From: Rhizobiales bacterium PAR1
Lineage (GTDB): Bacteria > Pseudomonadota > Alphaproteobacteria > Rhizobiales > Beijerinckiaceae
DNA: 64,000 nucleotides
Direction of reading: 5' to 3'
NCBI GenBank assembly: GCA_002256205.1
Contig: NKIW01000001.1
Span: 248,001-312,000 of the forward strand
Shown here: positions 30,881-42,373 of the stretch, in pieces
Layout of the letters: each line of letters opens with the position of its first letter
Position numbering within the stretch: the stretch's first letter is position 1
Position numbers and translations under genes: made by a program
Notes under the pieces: model-generated
Told to the model about the DNA's origin: nothing
Databases searched by the model: none
The model's input: the letters and a program-made list of their open reading frames with translations, nothing else

Positions 30881-32383
30881 TCACTGCGCCAGCACGGCAA
30901 GCTTGCCACTGAGCCCGGTTTGCACCGCGCTCAGGATCGCGTCGACCGAAGCCTGGCTCATGGAAAGAATGGCATTGGGCTGGACGCCGAAATAGATCAC
31001 CAGCGCCGCGAGCGGCACGAGCAGCGCGAGTTCACGCCCATCGAGATCAGGGATCGTCTCCAACGCGTGCTTCTCGAGCTTGCCATAGACGACGCGGGCG
31101 AAAAGCCAGAGCGCATAGGCTGCCGACAGGATCACGCCTGTGGTCGCGAAGAACGCCACCCAGGTGTTGGCCTTGTAGGAGCCCAGCAGCGTAAGGAACT
31201 CCCCGACGAAGCCTGAAGTGCCCGGTAGACCAACATTCGCCATCGTGAACAGCAGGAACACCAGCGCATAAAGCGGCATTTTGTTCACGAGGCCGCCGTA
31301 GGCCGTGATCATGCGGGTGTGCATGCGGTCATAGACAATACCAACACACAGGAAGAGCGCACCGGACACCAGCCCATGGCTGACCATCTGGAACACTGCG
31401 CCCTGTACACCCTGAGAATTGAGCGTGAAGAGACCCATCGTCACAAAGCCCATGTGCGCGACGGAGGAATAGGCGATCAGCTTCTTGATATCCTCCTGCA
31501 TCATCGCGACCAGAGAGGTGTAGATGATCGCAATGCAGGAGAGCGCAAACACGAGGTTCGAGAAATAGAGGCTCGCCTCAGGGAACATCGGCAGCGAGAA
31601 GCGGATGAAGCCATAGCCACCCATCTTCAGCAGCACCGCAGCCAGGACGACCGAGGCCGCCGTCGGCGCTTCAACGTGCGCATCCGGCAACCAGGTATGG
31701 ACCGGCCACATCGGCATCTTCACCGCGAAGGAGGCGAAGAACGCCAGCCACAGCCAGTACTGCATCCCCGCCGGGAACTTGAACGCGAGCAGCTTGACGA
31801 TATCCGTCGTGCCCACGGTCCAATACATCGCCATGATGGCCAGCAGCATCAGCACCGAGCCGAGCAGCGTATAGAGGAAGAACTTGAAGCTCGCGTAGAT
31901 GCGCCGCGCACCGCCCCAGATACCGATGATCAGGAACATCGGGATAAGGCCGGCCTCGAAGAACACATAGAAGAGCACGAGATCGAGGCTGGTGAAGACG
32001 CCGATCATCAGCGTCTCGAGCAGCAGGAACAGCGCGTAATATTCCTTCGCGCGATCACGGATCGAATAGAACGAGGCCGCGATGCAGAATGGCATCAGGA
32101 AGGTTGTCAGGATGACGAAGGGCATCGCCACGCCGTCAACGCCAAGCTGATAGACAATCGCCTCACCGAGCCAGTTCATCCGCTCAACAAGCTGGAAGCC
32201 CGACTTGGCGTTTTCAAAACGCGCGAGCGCCACAAGGCTGAGCGCGAAGGTGACGATCGTGGTCCAGAACGCACCCCAGCGTACGTTCTTGAGGCCGGCC
32301 TCGTCATTCTTCTGGAGAAGAACGAAGGCCGCACCGATGAGCGGAAGGACGAGAAGCCCCGAAAGAATGCCGAAGCCGAACAT
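30881..32383 (-). CDS. nuoM: NADH-quinone oxidoreductase subunit M
   Basis: The second antiporter-like subunit, 500 residues with about 14 membrane helices. Family signatures include [20 protein letters not shown] and [20 protein letters not shown], with [19 protein letters not shown] 32383 ([11 protein letters not shown]) shares one base with the nuoL stop (TGATG), so translation is coupled; the open frame upstream is an antisense-like extension with no membrane character. The helix-breaking Lys in KMPMWPVH and the Glu in FFEAGL are intact, consistent with proton pumping. Confidence 0.95.
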   Translation of the reverse strand: MFGFGILSGLLVLPLIGAAFVLLQKNDEAGLKNVRWGAFWTTIVTFALSLVALARFENAKSGFQLVERMNWLGEAIVYQLGVDGVAMPFVILTTFLMPFCIAASFYSIRDRAKEYYALFLLLETLMIGVFTSLDLVLFYVFFEAGLIPMFLIIGIWGGARRIYASFKFFLYTLLGSVLMLLAIMAMYWTVGTTDIVKLLAFKFPAGMQYWLWLAFFASFAVKMPMWPVHTWLPDAHVEAPTAASVVLAAVLLKMGGYGFIRFSLPMFPEASLYFSNLVFALSCIAIIYTSLVAMMQEDIKKLIAYSSVAHMGFVTMGLFTLNSQGVQGAVFQMVSHGLVSGALFLCVGIVYDRMHTRMITAYGGLVNKMPLYALVFLLFTMANVGLPGTSGFVGEFLTLLGSYKANTWVAFFATTGVILSAAYALWLFARVVYGKLEKHALETIPDLDGRELALLVPLAALVIYFGVQPNAILSMSQASVDAILSAVQTGLSGKLAVLAQ

Positions 32384-34473
32384 CAGTGCGCTCCCCCCGA
32401 GAACAGATACCAGGTGACGAAGCCCGCGACGCCGAGCAGCATGGCGAAGGCATAGTGATAAACAAAGCCGGTCTGGAGTTTCACGACGCGGCTGGTGACC
32501 TTGAGGACCAGCGCCGAGACGCCATCCGGACCGAGGCCGTCGATGACCATGCCGTCGCCCTTCTTCCACAGGAACGTGCCGAGGCAGCGTGCCGGACGCA
32601 CGAAGATACGGTCATAAAGCTCGTCGAAGTACCACTTGTTGAGCAGGAACCGGTAGAGCGCGGGATGACGCTCCGCGAGGCCCTTCGGCAGCTCCGGCCA
32701 CTTCAGATAGAAGCAATAGGCCAGCACAAAGCCTGCGATCATCATCACGAAAGGCGTCCATGGCACCCAGCCCGGCAGCTTGTCGTGATCATGCATGTCA
32801 TGGAGGGTATGGTTTTCCGGTCCCATGAAGATCGCGCCGTTCCAGAAGCGCGCGGCATCATGGCCAATGAACTTCTCGACGAACGGGAAACCGGCCAGGA
32901 TCGCGCCCGCAGCCAGAACGCCAAGCGGGATCAGCATGACCATCGGGCTTTCGTGCGCGTGGTCATAGGTGTGCTTGTCGGCGCGGGTCTCACCCATAAA
33001 GGTGAGGAAATAGAGCCGCCACGAGTAGAACGAGGTCATGAAGGCCGCGAGTACCACGCACATGAAGGCATAGACGTGCCCCGGCTGGTGAGCGACATAC
33101 GCCGCCTCAATGATCGCATCCTTCGAGTAGAAGCCCGCCGTGAACGGGAATCCGGTGAGCGCAATCGTCCCGATCGCCATCATCGCCGCCGTGAACGGGA
33201 TCTTCTTGGCAAGGCCGCCCATCTTGCGGATGTCCTGCTCGTGATGCATCGCGTGGATGACCGAGCCGGCCCCGAGGAACAGCAGCGCCTTGAAGAAAGC
33301 ATGCGTGAAGAGGTGATAGACGCCAGCGCCATAAACGCCGGTACCGAGCGCCACGAACATGTAGCCGAGCTGCGAACAGGTCGAATAGGCGATGACGCGC
33401 TTGATGTCGTTCTGCACGAGGCCAACGGTCGCCGCGAAGAACGCGGTCGTTGCGCCCACCACCAGCACCACACTCTGCGCAAACGGAGCGTATTCAAAGA
33501 TCGGCGACAGGCGCGCGACCATGAAGACGCCAGCGGTCACCATCGTCGCGGCATGGATGAGAGCCGAAACCGGGGTCGGACCTTCCATCGCGTCAGGCAG
33601 CCAGGTGTGGAGCAGGAACTGCGCCGACTTGCCCATCGCGCCCATGAACAGGAGGCACGCGGCCAGCTCGATCATCGGCACCTGATAGCCAAGAAAGCTC
33701 ACGGTCATCTTGGCCTTGCCGGCAACGCCCGCGAAGATCGGATCGTACGCAACCGCGCCGAAAACCCAGTAGACGAGGAAAATGCCAAGCGCGAAACCAA
33801 AGTCGCCAACGCGGTTGACGATAAAGGCTTTCATCGCCGCATCATTCGCGGACTTCTTCTTGAACCAGAAGCCGATCAGCAGATACGAGGCAAGACCCAC
33901 GCCTTCCCAGCCGAAGAACATCTGGACGAGGTTGTCCGAGGTCACCAGCATCAGCATCGCGAAGGTGAAGAGCGAGAGATACGCCATGAAGCGCGGCCGG
34001 GCCGGGTCTTCATGCATATAGCCGATCGAATAGAGGTGAACGAGCATCGACACCGTGGTGACGACGACGAGCATCACGGCCGTCAGGCTGTCGATCCGAA
34101 GCGCCCAATCGGCCGAGAAGGTGCCGACATGGATCCAGTCGGCGACCAGCACGCGGACCGGCGCGCCACCACCAACGGCGACGTTGAAGAACATCGTCCA
34201 GGCGAGCACGCAGGAGACAGCGAGAAAGCCTGTGGTGATGACTTCGGCAAAGCGCGAGACGCCCTCCGAATGCGGCGAAACTTCCGGCGCATGGTGGTCG
34301 TCATGGCCGTGATCATCGTGGCCGTGGTCGGCCCCATGATCGGCATGGCCAGAGTGGTCCGCATTGCCGAAGGCAAGCACATCGCTGGCCTTGGCCGCGC
34401 GATGCGCCAGAAGGCTCGCAATGCCGGCCAGAATGAAGCCGAGAAGCGGGAGGAATACGATTGCCTGGGCCAT
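32383..34473 (-). CDS. nuoL: NADH-quinone oxidoreductase subunit L with His-rich loop
   Basis: The distal proton-pumping subunit with the long lateral helix, 696 residues. Core motifs are [19 protein letters not shown] and [20 protein letters not shown]. Between the first and second membrane segments (about residues 37-68) is a His/Asp-rich loop, including [20 protein letters not shown]. NuoL in many alphaproteobacteria has short His-rich loops, but this one is striking. ATG 34473 is eight bases after the nuoK stop. Confidence 0.95.
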   Translation of the reverse strand: MAQAIVFLPLLGFILAGIASLLAHRAAKASDVLAFGNADHSGHADHGADHGHDDHGHDDHHAPEVSPHSEGVSRFAEVITTGFLAVSCVLAWTMFFNVAVGGGAPVRVLVADWIHVGTFSADWALRIDSLTAVMLVVVTTVSMLVHLYSIGYMHEDPARPRFMAYLSLFTFAMLMLVTSDNLVQMFFGWEGVGLASYLLIGFWFKKKSANDAAMKAFIVNRVGDFGFALGIFLVYWVFGAVAYDPIFAGVAGKAKMTVSFLGYQVPMIELAACLLFMGAMGKSAQFLLHTWLPDAMEGPTPVSALIHAATMVTAGVFMVARLSPIFEYAPFAQSVVLVVGATTAFFAATVGLVQNDIKRVIAYSTCSQLGYMFVALGTGVYGAGVYHLFTHAFFKALLFLGAGSVIHAMHHEQDIRKMGGLAKKIPFTAAMMAIGTIALTGFPFTAGFYSKDAIIEAAYVAHQPGHVYAFMCVVLAAFMTSFYSWRLYFLTFMGETRADKHTYDHAHESPMVMLIPLGVLAAGAILAGFPFVEKFIGHDAARFWNGAIFMGPENHTLHDMHDHDKLPGWVPWTPFVMMIAGFVLAYCFYLKWPELPKGLAERHPALYRFLLNKWYFDELYDRIFVRPARCLGTFLWKKGDGMVIDGLGPDGVSALVLKVTSRVVKLQTGFVYHYAFAMLLGVAGFVTWYLFSGGAH

Positions 34474-34481
34474 GATCCGCC

Positions 34482-34790
34482 TCAGCCCTTCATCACGTTG
34501 ATGTCTTCAACCGCGATCGAACCGCGATTGCGGAAATAGACCACGAGGATCGCAAGACCGATCGCCGCCTCCGCAGCAGCCACCGTCAGCACGAGCAGCG
34601 CGAAAACCTGCCCCGTAAGATCGCCGAGATGGGTCGAGAAGGCGACGAGGTTGATATTCACGCTCAGGAGGATCAACTCGATCGACATCAGGATGACGAT
34701 CACGTTCTTGCGGTTGACGAAGATGCCGAGGGCACCCAGCGTAAACAGCATCGCGGCCACGACGAGGTAATGTGAAAGCCCGATCACCAT
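34482..34790 (-). CDS. nuoK: NADH-quinone oxidoreductase subunit K
   Basis: A 102-residue three-helix subunit of the complex I membrane arm, normal length. It has the conserved Glu in helix 2 ([19 protein letters not shown]) and the second in [13 protein letters not shown], both in the proton pathway. ATG 34790 ([11 protein letters not shown]) lies four bases after the nuoJ stop. The upstream open frame ([10 protein letters not shown]) overlaps nuoJ out of frame and is not credible. Confidence 0.96.
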   Translation of the reverse strand: MVIGLSHYLVVAAMLFTLGALGIFVNRKNVIVILMSIELILLSVNINLVAFSTHLGDLTGQVFALLVLTVAAAEAAIGLAILVVYFRNRGSIAVEDINVMKG

Positions 34791-34794
34791 GGTC

Positions 34795-35454
34795 TCAACC
34801 CTCCAGCTTCGCGGCATCGGCGCGCTGGACGCCAACCGTCGTCACACCCTGCCCCGGCTGCACCGACACGACGCTCATGGCCGAAGCCTTGCCGCGCGCG
34901 TTCTGCCGCATCACGTCCTGACGCTTCACCCCGACGCGCTCGCGCAGCGTGAGCACGATGGCGCCGATCATCGCGACGAGCAGGATCAAACCAGCCGCCT
35001 GAAAGAAGTAGACGTATTCTGTGTAGAGCACCCGCCCGAGCGCGCGGGCATTCATCGCATCAACTGGCGCCGCAACTGCAGCCTTCTTGAGCGCGAGCGC
35101 TTCCGGCGCGAGCTGCCAAGTGCCGACAACCAGCGCGACCTCAACGAAGAAAATGCCAGAAATCACCACGCCAATTGGCAGGTATTGAAGAAAGCCCTGC
35201 TTGAGTTCGGCGAAATCTACGTCGAGCATCATCACGACGAAGAGGAAGAGCACCGCTACAGCGCCGACATAGACGACGACCAGTATCATCGCGAGGAATT
35301 CAGCGCCCATCAGCAGGAAGAGACCCGCCGCGTTCACAAACGCGAGGATGAGGAAGAGCACCGCATGAACCGGGTTGCGCGAGGCCACGACCATCACGGC
35401 CGAGGCCACCAGCAGGCCCGAGAACAGGTAGAAGAAGAGGGTAACGACGTTCAT
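34795..35454 (-). CDS. nuoJ: NADH-quinone oxidoreductase subunit J
   Basis: A membrane-arm subunit of 219 residues with five helices; the third carries the pi-bulge region [23 protein letters not shown] 35454 ([13 protein letters not shown]) is the family start; the 52 upstream codons in the open frame overlap nuoI and are not membrane-like. The C-terminal ~30 residues ([14 protein letters not shown]) are a soluble tail of the sort seen in other Hyphomicrobiales. Confidence 0.95.
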   Translation of the reverse strand: MNVVTLFFYLFSGLLVASAVMVVASRNPVHAVLFLILAFVNAAGLFLLMGAEFLAMILVVVYVGAVAVLFLFVVMMLDVDFAELKQGFLQYLPIGVVISGIFFVEVALVVGTWQLAPEALALKKAAVAAPVDAMNARALGRVLYTEYVYFFQAAGLILLVAMIGAIVLTLRERVGVKRQDVMRQNARGKASAMSVVSVQPGQGVTTVGVQRADAAKLEG

Positions 35455-35464
35455 GGTTTTCCCC

Positions 35465-35953
35465 TCAGCGATAAGGCGCGTCGATCGCGATATTGCGCGC
35501 GATTTCCCGCTCCCAGCGCGCGCCGTTCGCGAGCAGCTTGTCCTTGTTGTAGAACAGCTCCTCGCGGGTTTCGGTCGCGAATTCAAAGTTCGGCCCCTCG
35601 ACGATGGCATCGACCGGGCAGGCTTCCTGACAGAAGCCGCAATAGATGCACTTCGTCATGTCGATATCGTAACGCGTGGTGCGGCGCGTACCGTCGTTCC
35701 GGCGCGGGCCGGCTTCGATGGTAATCGCCTGCGCCGGGCAGATTGCCTCGCAGAGCTTGCAGGCGATGCAACGCTCTTCCCCGTTGGGGTAGCGGCGCAG
35801 CGCATGCTCACCACGGAAACGCGGGCTCACGCGCCCCTTCTCGAAGGGGTAATTCAGCGTCGGCTTCGGCTTGAAGAAGTAGCGCATGGCGAGAAAGAAC
35901 GCCGATACGAATTCCTTCAGGAGGAGGCCCTTGGCGGCCTGTGCGAGTGACAT
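35465..35953 (-). CDS. nuoI: NADH-quinone oxidoreductase subunit I
   Basis: The peripheral-arm ferredoxin-like subunit carrying clusters N6a and N6b. It has 162 residues. Two 4Fe-4S motifs are intact: [12 protein letters not shown] and [13 protein letters not shown]. The N-terminal amphipathic region ([18 protein letters not shown]) packs on NuoH. ATG 35953 ([12 protein letters not shown]) lies 14 bases after the nuoH stop. Confidence 0.97.
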   Translation of the reverse strand: MSLAQAAKGLLLKEFVSAFFLAMRYFFKPKPTLNYPFEKGRVSPRFRGEHALRRYPNGEERCIACKLCEAICPAQAITIEAGPRRNDGTRRTTRYDIDMTKCIYCGFCQEACPVDAIVEGPNFEFATETREELFYNKDKLLANGARWEREIARNIAIDAPYR

Positions 35954-35967
35954 GGGGTTCCCTCTCC

Positions 35968-37140
35968 TTACCGATACCAGCCGGTGAGCTGGAGCACGCC
36001 CGCGACGATGACCACAGAAGCAAGGCTCAGCGGCAGGAAGACCTTCCAGCCAAGGCGCATGAGCTGGTCATAGCGGTAGCGCGGCACCATGGCCTTCACC
36101 ATCGCGAACATGAAAAACACGAAGCCGACCTTGGCGATGAACCAGATCACGCCCGGCACCCAGGTGAAGGGCGGAATGCTCAGCGGCGGTGTCCAGCCTC
36201 CGAGGAACAGGATCGTGGTCAGCGCGCACATGGTCATGATCGCAACGTATTCGCCGAGCATGAACAGCAGATACGGCGTCGAGCCATATTCCGACATGAA
36301 GCCCGCGACGAGTTCCGATTCCGCTTCCGGCAGGTCGAACGGCGGACGGTTCGTCTCCGCCAGCGCCGAGATGAAGAAGATCACGAACATCGGGAAAAGC
36401 GGGATGAAGAACCAGTTCAGCATCGTGAACCACGGCATCCCGAGCGCGGCGGCGATGCCGCCCTTGTTCTGCGCCTCGACGATATCCGACAGGTTAAGCG
36501 CGCCCACGACCATCAGCACCGTGATGATCACGAAACCAATGGAAACCTCGTAGGAAACCATCTGCGCCGCCGAGCGCAGCGCGCCGAGGAACGGATACTT
36601 CGAGTTCGAAGCCCAACCGCCGATGATGATGCCGTACACACCAAGCGACGAGATCGCGAAAATGTAGAGTACGCCGACGTTGATATCCGCGATGGCCCAA
36701 CCATCCGCCACCGGCACCACGGCCCAGGCGGAGAGCGCGAGAACGCAGGTCAGTAGCGGCGCCAGCAGGAAGAGAACCTTGTCGGCCCCCGCCGGAATAA
36801 CCGGCTCCTTCAGCACAAACTTCAGCAAGTCCGCGAAGCTCTGGAGCAAGCCGAAGGGCCCCACTACGTTCGGGCCGCGACGAAGCTGCACCGCCGCCCA
36901 GATCTTCCGATCTGCCAGCAGGAAGAATGCGATGATGACGAGCAAAGCCACCAGAAGCACGAGGCTTTTCAAAAGGATGATCAGCGCCGGGACAAACCAT
37001 GTCGTCTCGACCCAGAGATGGCGCACCACCGCAAAGACGACATAGGCCGCAACACAAAGAGCAACCAGCGCGAAGGCACCCAGCGCCAGCGGCAGCCAGT
37101 TGGACTTCTTTTTCGGGGCCGAGGGAGTGATATCAACCAT
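35968..37140 (-). CDS. nuoH: NADH-quinone oxidoreductase subunit H with N-terminal extension
   Basis: The quinone-site membrane subunit. Core features are [21 protein letters not shown] and, in the cytoplasmic loop, [20 protein letters not shown]. At 390 residues it is some 45 longer than usual. The extra part, [15 protein letters not shown] and then [20 protein letters not shown], looks like a short basic tail plus an additional hydrophobic helix before the normal helix 1. ATG 37140 lies 11 bases after the nuoG stop. A later start within the frame is conceivable, but no ATG fits between the extra helix and helix 1. Confidence 0.93.
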   Translation of the reverse strand: MVDITPSAPKKKSNWLPLALGAFALVALCVAAYVVFAVVRHLWVETTWFVPALIILLKSLVLLVALLVIIAFFLLADRKIWAAVQLRRGPNVVGPFGLLQSFADLLKFVLKEPVIPAGADKVLFLLAPLLTCVLALSAWAVVPVADGWAIADINVGVLYIFAISSLGVYGIIIGGWASNSKYPFLGALRSAAQMVSYEVSIGFVIITVLMVVGALNLSDIVEAQNKGGIAAALGMPWFTMLNWFFIPLFPMFVIFFISALAETNRPPFDLPEAESELVAGFMSEYGSTPYLLFMLGEYVAIMTMCALTTILFLGGWTPPLSIPPFTWVPGVIWFIAKVGFVFFMFAMVKAMVPRYRYDQLMRLGWKVFLPLSLASVVIVAGVLQLTGWYR

Positions 37141-37151
37141 GAAACCGCTCC

Positions 37152-39215
37152 TTATTCCGCTGCAATCTTGGCAGAGTCAGCAGCAAGTGCCGCGCATTCC
37201 GCCATGATCTTTGAAGCCCGCGCGATGGGGTTGGTGAGGTGGAAAGCCGAAACCGGGCTCTCAAAAGCCGCCGTCCCCGCCTTGCCGCTAGCCTTGGCGA
37301 GCCCGGCGATGGAACCGGCATCCGCCGGGGTCAGGCTATCGAGCACCGCGAAATGCGGATGCGCCGCATAAAGCGCCGCACGGAGCTGGCCAAGATTGTC
37401 AAAACCGAGCTTCGAGCCCAGCGCTTCGGAAAGCGCACGCAGGATTGCCCAGTCCTCACGGGCATCGCCCGGCGGGAAGCTGGCGCGCGCCGTCATCTGC
37501 ACACGCCCTTCGGTGTTCACATAGGTCGCGGACTTCTCGGTGTAGGCCGCGCCCGGCAGGATCACATCAGCGCGATGCGCCCCGCGATCCCCATGCGTGC
37601 CCTGATAAACAACGAATGCACCAGCCGGAATATCGATCTCATCCGCGCCAAGATTGAACAGCACGTCGAGCGCGCCCGGCGCCAGCATGCCGGCGGTATC
37701 AAGACCGCCCTCGCCCGGCACAAAACCAAGGTCCAGAGCGCCGACAAGGCTCGCTTCGGTATGGAGAATGTTGAAGCCGTTCCAGCCGTCTTTCACGACG
37801 CCGATCGACGCCGCAGCCTTCGCTGCCATGGCGAGAATGGCCGCGCCATCCGGACGGTTGAGCGCGCCCTGCCCGATGATGAACATCGGCTTTTCGGCTT
37901 TGGCCGGCAAATGATCGACAAGGCTCGCGAGCGTTTCCGGCCCGGCACCAAGATAGGTGTAGGGATAGGAAAGATCGGCCTTCTCGCCGATCACGCCGAT
38001 GATCACCTTACCCTTGAGGTAGCGCTTGCGGATACGCGAATTGAGCACCGCCGCTTCCTTGCGCGGGTTGGTGCCGACAAGCAGGATCGCGTCGGCCTCT
38101 TCAATGCCGGCAATGGTCGAATTGAAGAGATAGCTCGCACGGCCGTTCGCCGGGTTGAGCGGCGAACCGGGATAGCGCGAGTCGATATTCTTCGAGCCGA
38201 GACCGTTGAGGAGCGCCTTGAGCGCAAACATCTCCTCGACACCGGCGAGTTGGCCTGCGAGTGCACCGATGCGCTCCGGCTTCGACGCCTTCACCTTGGC
38301 GGCGATCGTGGCAAAGGCCTCGGCCCAGGTGGCCGGACGGAGCTTGCCGTTCTCGCGGATATAGGGGCGGTCCAGCCGCTGGGTCTTCAGGCCATCCCAG
38401 ATGAACCGGGTCTTATCCGAGATCCATTCCTCGTTCACCGCCTCGTTGAGGCGCGGCATGATGCGCATGACATCCCGGCCACGCGTATCGACACGGATCG
38501 CCGAGCCGAGTGCATCCATCACATCGATGGATTCGGTCTTCTGGAGTTCCCAAGGGCGGGCGTTGAACGCATAGGGACGCGAGGTGAGCGCACCGACCGG
38601 GCAAAGGTCGATGACATTACCCTGCATCTCCGAGGTCATGGCCTTTTCGAGATAGGTGGTGATCTCGGCATCCTCGCCGCGGCCCAGAAGGCCAAGCTCG
38701 GTGATGCCCGCGACTTCGGTGGTGAAGCGGACGCAGCGCGTGCAGTGGATGCAGCGCGTCATCACAGTTTTCACCAGCGGGCCGATATATTTGTCCTCGA
38801 CGGCGCGCTTCGCTTCCGAATAGCGCGTGGCATCCTTGCCATAGGCCATCGCCTGATCTTGCAGGTCGCATTCGCCGCCCTGGTCGCAGATCGGGCAATC
38901 AAGCGGATGGTTGATGAGGAGAAACTCCATCACCCCTTCGCGCGCTTTCTTGACCATTGGCGTCTTGGTAAAAATCTGCGGCAGCGAGCCATCCGGCCCG
39001 CCGCGCACATCGCGCACGTTCATCGCGCAGGAGGCCTGGGGCTTCGGCGGACCGCCCTTCACCTCAACGAGGCACATGCGGCAGTTGCCGGCGATCGAGA
39101 GCCGCTCATGGAAGCAGAAGCGCGGCACTTCCGCACCAGCCGCTTCCGCCGCCTGCAACAGCGTGTAGTGCGGCGGCACATCAACTTCGACATCATCGAC
39201 GAGGATTTTGGTCAT
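37152..39215 (-). CDS. nuoG: NADH-quinone oxidoreductase subunit G
   Basis: The large iron-sulfur subunit of the peripheral arm, 687 residues. The 2Fe-2S domain ([15 protein letters not shown]), the His-coordinated 4Fe-4S motif ([17 protein letters not shown]) and a further 4Fe-4S motif starting [10 protein letters not shown] are in order. A molybdopterin-oxidoreductase-like domain without cofactor fills the rest. The extra N7 cluster motif of E. coli NuoG is not evident. ATG 39215 ([15 protein letters not shown]) is five bases after the nuoF stop. Confidence 0.95.
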   Translation of the reverse strand: MTKILVDDVEVDVPPHYTLLQAAEAAGAEVPRFCFHERLSIAGNCRMCLVEVKGGPPKPQASCAMNVRDVRGGPDGSLPQIFTKTPMVKKAREGVMEFLLINHPLDCPICDQGGECDLQDQAMAYGKDATRYSEAKRAVEDKYIGPLVKTVMTRCIHCTRCVRFTTEVAGITELGLLGRGEDAEITTYLEKAMTSEMQGNVIDLCPVGALTSRPYAFNARPWELQKTESIDVMDALGSAIRVDTRGRDVMRIMPRLNEAVNEEWISDKTRFIWDGLKTQRLDRPYIRENGKLRPATWAEAFATIAAKVKASKPERIGALAGQLAGVEEMFALKALLNGLGSKNIDSRYPGSPLNPANGRASYLFNSTIAGIEEADAILLVGTNPRKEAAVLNSRIRKRYLKGKVIIGVIGEKADLSYPYTYLGAGPETLASLVDHLPAKAEKPMFIIGQGALNRPDGAAILAMAAKAAASIGVVKDGWNGFNILHTEASLVGALDLGFVPGEGGLDTAGMLAPGALDVLFNLGADEIDIPAGAFVVYQGTHGDRGAHRADVILPGAAYTEKSATYVNTEGRVQMTARASFPPGDAREDWAILRALSEALGSKLGFDNLGQLRAALYAAHPHFAVLDSLTPADAGSIAGLAKASGKAGTAAFESPVSAFHLTNPIARASKIMAECAALAADSAKIAAE

Positions 39216-39220
39216 CAGGC

Positions 39221-40522
39221 TCACTCCGCCGCGACGCGCACAGGCTCGCTGTGCGGATTGGCTGAATACTGGTCGATTTTCTTCTCGATTTCGCCCCGGA
39301 AATGCCGGATCAGGCCCTGGATCGGCCATGCCGCAGCATCGCCGAGCGCACAGATCGTGTGGCCTTCGATGCGGGTCGAAACATCGAGCAGCATGTCGAT
39401 TTCGCGCTTCTGGGCGCGCCCCTCGGCCATACGCGCCATGACGCGAGCCATCCATCCGGTGCCTTCACGGCACGGCGTGCACTGACCACAGCTCTCATGC
39501 TTGTAGAAATGCGAGATGCGCGCGATGGCTTTGACGATATCAGTCGACTTGTCCATCACGATTACCGCCGCCGTGCCGAGGCCGGAGCGGAGTGCGCGAA
39601 GCGTGTCGAAATCCATATGCGCGTCCATGATCTGCTCAGCCGGCACCAGCGGCACCGAGGAGCCGCCCGGAATGACGCACTTCAAGTTTTCCCAGCCGCC
39701 GCGAATACCGCCACAATGCGTATCGATCAGTTCGCGGAAGGTAATGCCCATCGCCTCTTCGACGTTACAGGGCGTGTTCACATGGCCGGAGACGCAGAAG
39801 AGCTTGGTGCCGACATTGTTCGGACGGCCGATGCCGTTAAACCACGACGCGCCACGGCGGAGGATCGTACCCGCCACAGCAATGGATTCGACGTTGTTGA
39901 CCGTCGTCGGGCAGCCATAAAGACCCATGTTCGCCGGGAACGGCGGCTTGAGGCGCGGCTGGCCCTTCTTGCCTTCGAGGCTCTCCAGCAGTGCGGTTTC
40001 TTCGCCGCAGATATAGGCACCGGCGCCGTGATGGACGTAGAAATCGAACGGATAGCCGTGCTTGTTGTCCTTGCCGATGAGCTTGGCCTCATAGGCCTCA
40101 TCAACCGCCTTCTGAAGCGCGATACGCTCGGCAATAAACTCGCCGCGGATGTAAATATAGGCAGCATGCGCGCCCATCGCGAAGGAGGCGAGCATCGCGC
40201 CTTCGATCAGCAGATGCGGATCATGGCGCAGGATTTCACGATCCTTACAGGTGCCCGGCTCGGATTCGTCCGCATTGATGACGAGATAATGCGGACGACC
40301 ATCATTCACCTTGGGCATGAAGGACCACTTCATGCCGGTCGGGAAGCCTGCACCACCGCGTCCACGCAGGCCCGAGGCCTTCATCTCGTCGATAATCCAG
40401 TCACGGCCCATCTCGAGGATGTGCTTAGTGCCGTCCCAATTGCCGCGCTTGAGCGCGCCTTTCAGGCCCGGATCCTGCCGGCCGTAGAGATTGGTGAAAA
40501 TGCGGTCGCGATCGTGAAGCAT
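39221..40522 (-). CDS. nuoF: NADH-quinone oxidoreductase subunit F
   Basis: The NADH- and FMN-binding subunit, 433 residues. NADH site [19 protein letters not shown] region [19 protein letters not shown], and cluster N3 motif [15 protein letters not shown] are intact. ATG 40522 ([14 protein letters not shown]) is four bases after the stop of a small lipoprotein gene that intrudes between nuoE and nuoF. Confidence 0.97.
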   Translation of the reverse strand: MLHDRDRIFTNLYGRQDPGLKGALKRGNWDGTKHILEMGRDWIIDEMKASGLRGRGGAGFPTGMKWSFMPKVNDGRPHYLVINADESEPGTCKDREILRHDPHLLIEGAMLASFAMGAHAAYIYIRGEFIAERIALQKAVDEAYEAKLIGKDNKHGYPFDFYVHHGAGAYICGEETALLESLEGKKGQPRLKPPFPANMGLYGCPTTVNNVESIAVAGTILRRGASWFNGIGRPNNVGTKLFCVSGHVNTPCNVEEAMGITFRELIDTHCGGIRGGWENLKCVIPGGSSVPLVPAEQIMDAHMDFDTLRALRSGLGTAAVIVMDKSTDIVKAIARISHFYKHESCGQCTPCREGTGWMARVMARMAEGRAQKREIDMLLDVSTRIEGHTICALGDAAAWPIQGLIRHFRGEIEKKIDQYSANPHSEPVRVAAE

Positions 40523-40526
40523 GCCG

Positions 40527-41093
40527 CTATATCCGGTTCGGGTTGGAGAGGATCACTTTCGCGATTTCCCCCTGCTTGGTTTCAACTTCAGAGACGAGCG
40601 TGGAATCGTTGGTCCATTCCGCGCCGTCATAGGTCACACGCGTGACAAGGATCCACTTGCCCGCCGGAAGATCGGCGAACTGGAACCTGCCCTGCATGTC
40701 GCATTGCGTCTTGCGGATGGCCTTGCCGTGGGTCTCGTTGAGATCTTTCGAGTTCGCGATGCGGTTGCCCGCGCGATAAACCTCGACCCATTCGCGAAAA
40801 TACCCGGTCGCCGGCACGAGATAGACAACCCCGCCTGAGCACCGCGCGAGCCAGCCATTCGGACGGCGCAGGAACCCCTCACCGTCGATGCTGGCCTTGC
40901 CTTTGGCGAGATAGGCCGCGTGCTCGCGGTCATCGAAACCGACCTTTTTCTCAACCTCGCCGCCGCAGGCCGACAGCGCCCCCACGACGAGAGCAACACT
41001 AAGCGCACCCTTCAACCCACCAAGACGCGCAGCCGCAAACGCCGGTTCGAACGAACCGCATCTGGCGTGCGCATTGGGGTTGGAGAGGTTCAT
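40527..41093 (-). CDS. Unrecognised lipoprotein between nuoE and nuoF
   Basis: 188 residues. A signal sequence ([13 protein letters not shown]) with lipobox LSAC places the lipidated Cys at residue 43; the first ~25 residues before it are unusually long, so the true start may be internal. The mature part contains [18 protein letters not shown] and [17 protein letters not shown], which read like a carboxypeptidase-regulatory/transthyretin-type beta fold. It is spaced 10 bases after nuoE and 4 before nuoF, so it is cotranscribed with complex I. The function is unknown. Confidence 0.75.
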   Translation of the reverse strand: MNLSNPNAHARCGSFEPAFAAARLGGLKGALSVALVVGALSACGGEVEKKVGFDDREHAAYLAKGKASIDGEGFLRRPNGWLARCSGGVVYLVPATGYFREWVEVYRAGNRIANSKDLNETHGKAIRKTQCDMQGRFQFADLPAGKWILVTRVTYDGAEWTNDSTLVSEVETKQGEIAKVILSNPNRI

Positions 41094-41103
41094 GCACCTG
41101 ACC

Positions 41104-42267
41104 TTATTTGCGACCGGCGCCGCCGGCAGCCAGTTCGGCAGCCTGGCTCATCCAGTCCTCACGATCAATCCGACCCGAGAACGAGAGATAGGCCCCGACC
41201 CAGCGGATCTGCGCGCGATCCCATGCCGCGATCTGATCGAAATGGAAGATTCCGAGGCTATGAAGCTTGGCCTCGTTGACCTTGCCGATTCCCTTGATTT
41301 TCTGAAGGTTATCGGGCTTTTTTTCGCGTGCCTCGGCCAGACCGGCAGGGCGTTGACCGACCGCATCCGCCTTCTGTTCCGGCGTCGCATCCTTCGGCAG
41401 GCTGGCAATCTTGGCCGAAACCTCGGCTTCTTCCGCCGCAATAGCGGCTTCATCAAGCTTCGCGGCAGGCATAGCCACCGGCTTTGCAACCGGTTCCGGC
41501 GCCTTCACGGGAGCGGGAGCAGCCGGAGCGGCAGGTGCCGGAGCACCACCAGCGGCCTTGGCGGCTTCGGCAGCCTTTGCAGCCTCTTCCTTGGCCTTCT
41601 TCTGCGCGGCAACACGCTCGTCGAACGCCTTCTGCCACGAACCGACGGCTGTGCCGTCATAAAGCGAGGCATCGAGCAGCGTCTTGATCGAATCCTTCGG
41701 CTCGGACTTGGTCCGGCCGTTCTGCGGGCCGATCTTGACCGGCTTGCCTGCGGCCAGATCGTCGATCAACTTCGTCAGGGTCTCGGTGGTGAGATCCTCA
41801 TAAAAATCATCATTGATCTGCACCATCGGCGCATTGGTGCAGGCCCCGAGGCACTCAACCTCAAGCCAGGAGAACTTGCCATCCGCCGTGACGTGACGCT
41901 CGTCGCCAACCTTCGCCTTGAGCACCTTCTTGAGGTCCTCGGCGCCCATGCAATGGCACGGCACAGTGCCGCAGAGCTGGATGAAGTTCTGCCCCACCGG
42001 CTCAAGGTTGAACATGGTGTAGAAGGTCGCGACCTCAAGCACGCGGATGTTCGGCATGCCGAGCACGCTGGCGACATGTTCGATTGCGGCCTTGGGCAAC
42101 CAGCCACCGGCCTGCTTCTGGGCCTGCCAGAGCAGCGGGATGACGGCGGAAGCCTGTCGCCCGGCGGGATATTTCGCGACCTGCGTTTCGACCCACGCCT
42201 TGTTGGCGGCATCGAAGGTGAAGGAGGCCGGCTGAACGGCATCAGGAGCTAGGCGACGTACGGACAT
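41104..42267 (-). CDS. nuoE: NADH-quinone oxidoreductase subunit E with long C-terminal extension
   Basis: The 24-kDa subunit carrying cluster N1a: cysteines lie in CGTVPCHCMG and ECLGACTNAP. The first ~215 residues are standard NuoE. An Ala/Pro/Lys linker of about 90 residues follows (AAQKKAKEEAAKAAEAAKAA), and then a helix-hairpin-helix module: DNLQKIKGIGKVNEAKLHSL and GIFHFDQIAAWDRAQI. The total is 387 residues, versus ~170-240 in many relatives. The same module ends ribosomal protein S2 here. ATG 42267 gives MSVRRLAPDAVQPASF. Confidence 0.95.
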   Translation of the reverse strand: MSVRRLAPDAVQPASFTFDAANKAWVETQVAKYPAGRQASAVIPLLWQAQKQAGGWLPKAAIEHVASVLGMPNIRVLEVATFYTMFNLEPVGQNFIQLCGTVPCHCMGAEDLKKVLKAKVGDERHVTADGKFSWLEVECLGACTNAPMVQINDDFYEDLTTETLTKLIDDLAAGKPVKIGPQNGRTKSEPKDSIKTLLDASLYDGTAVGSWQKAFDERVAAQKKAKEEAAKAAEAAKAAGGAPAPAAPAAPAPVKAPEPVAKPVAMPAAKLDEAAIAAEEAEVSAKIASLPKDATPEQKADAVGQRPAGLAEAREKKPDNLQKIKGIGKVNEAKLHSLGIFHFDQIAAWDRAQIRWVGAYLSFSGRIDREDWMSQAAELAAGGAGRK

Positions 42268-42373
42268 CTCGATTCCTCGAACGCGCGGTTCTCTCGCGGC
42301 GCAGCGAACGTTCGGGTCTTACCACCCTCAACGGCGGGGGCAAGACTCGAAACACGAAAAACTCATCTCGACA

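Noticed and set aside
32386-34539. Long plus-strand open frame (717 codons) opposite nuoL
   Set aside because: Antisense shadow of nuoL with no membrane segments or motifs; nuoL is unmistakable on the minus strand.
37239-39485. Long plus-strand open frame (748 codons) opposite nuoG
   Set aside because: It mirrors the nuoG codons on the other strand; the translation is Arg/His-rich without motifs. High-GC coding DNA routinely leaves such antisense frames open.
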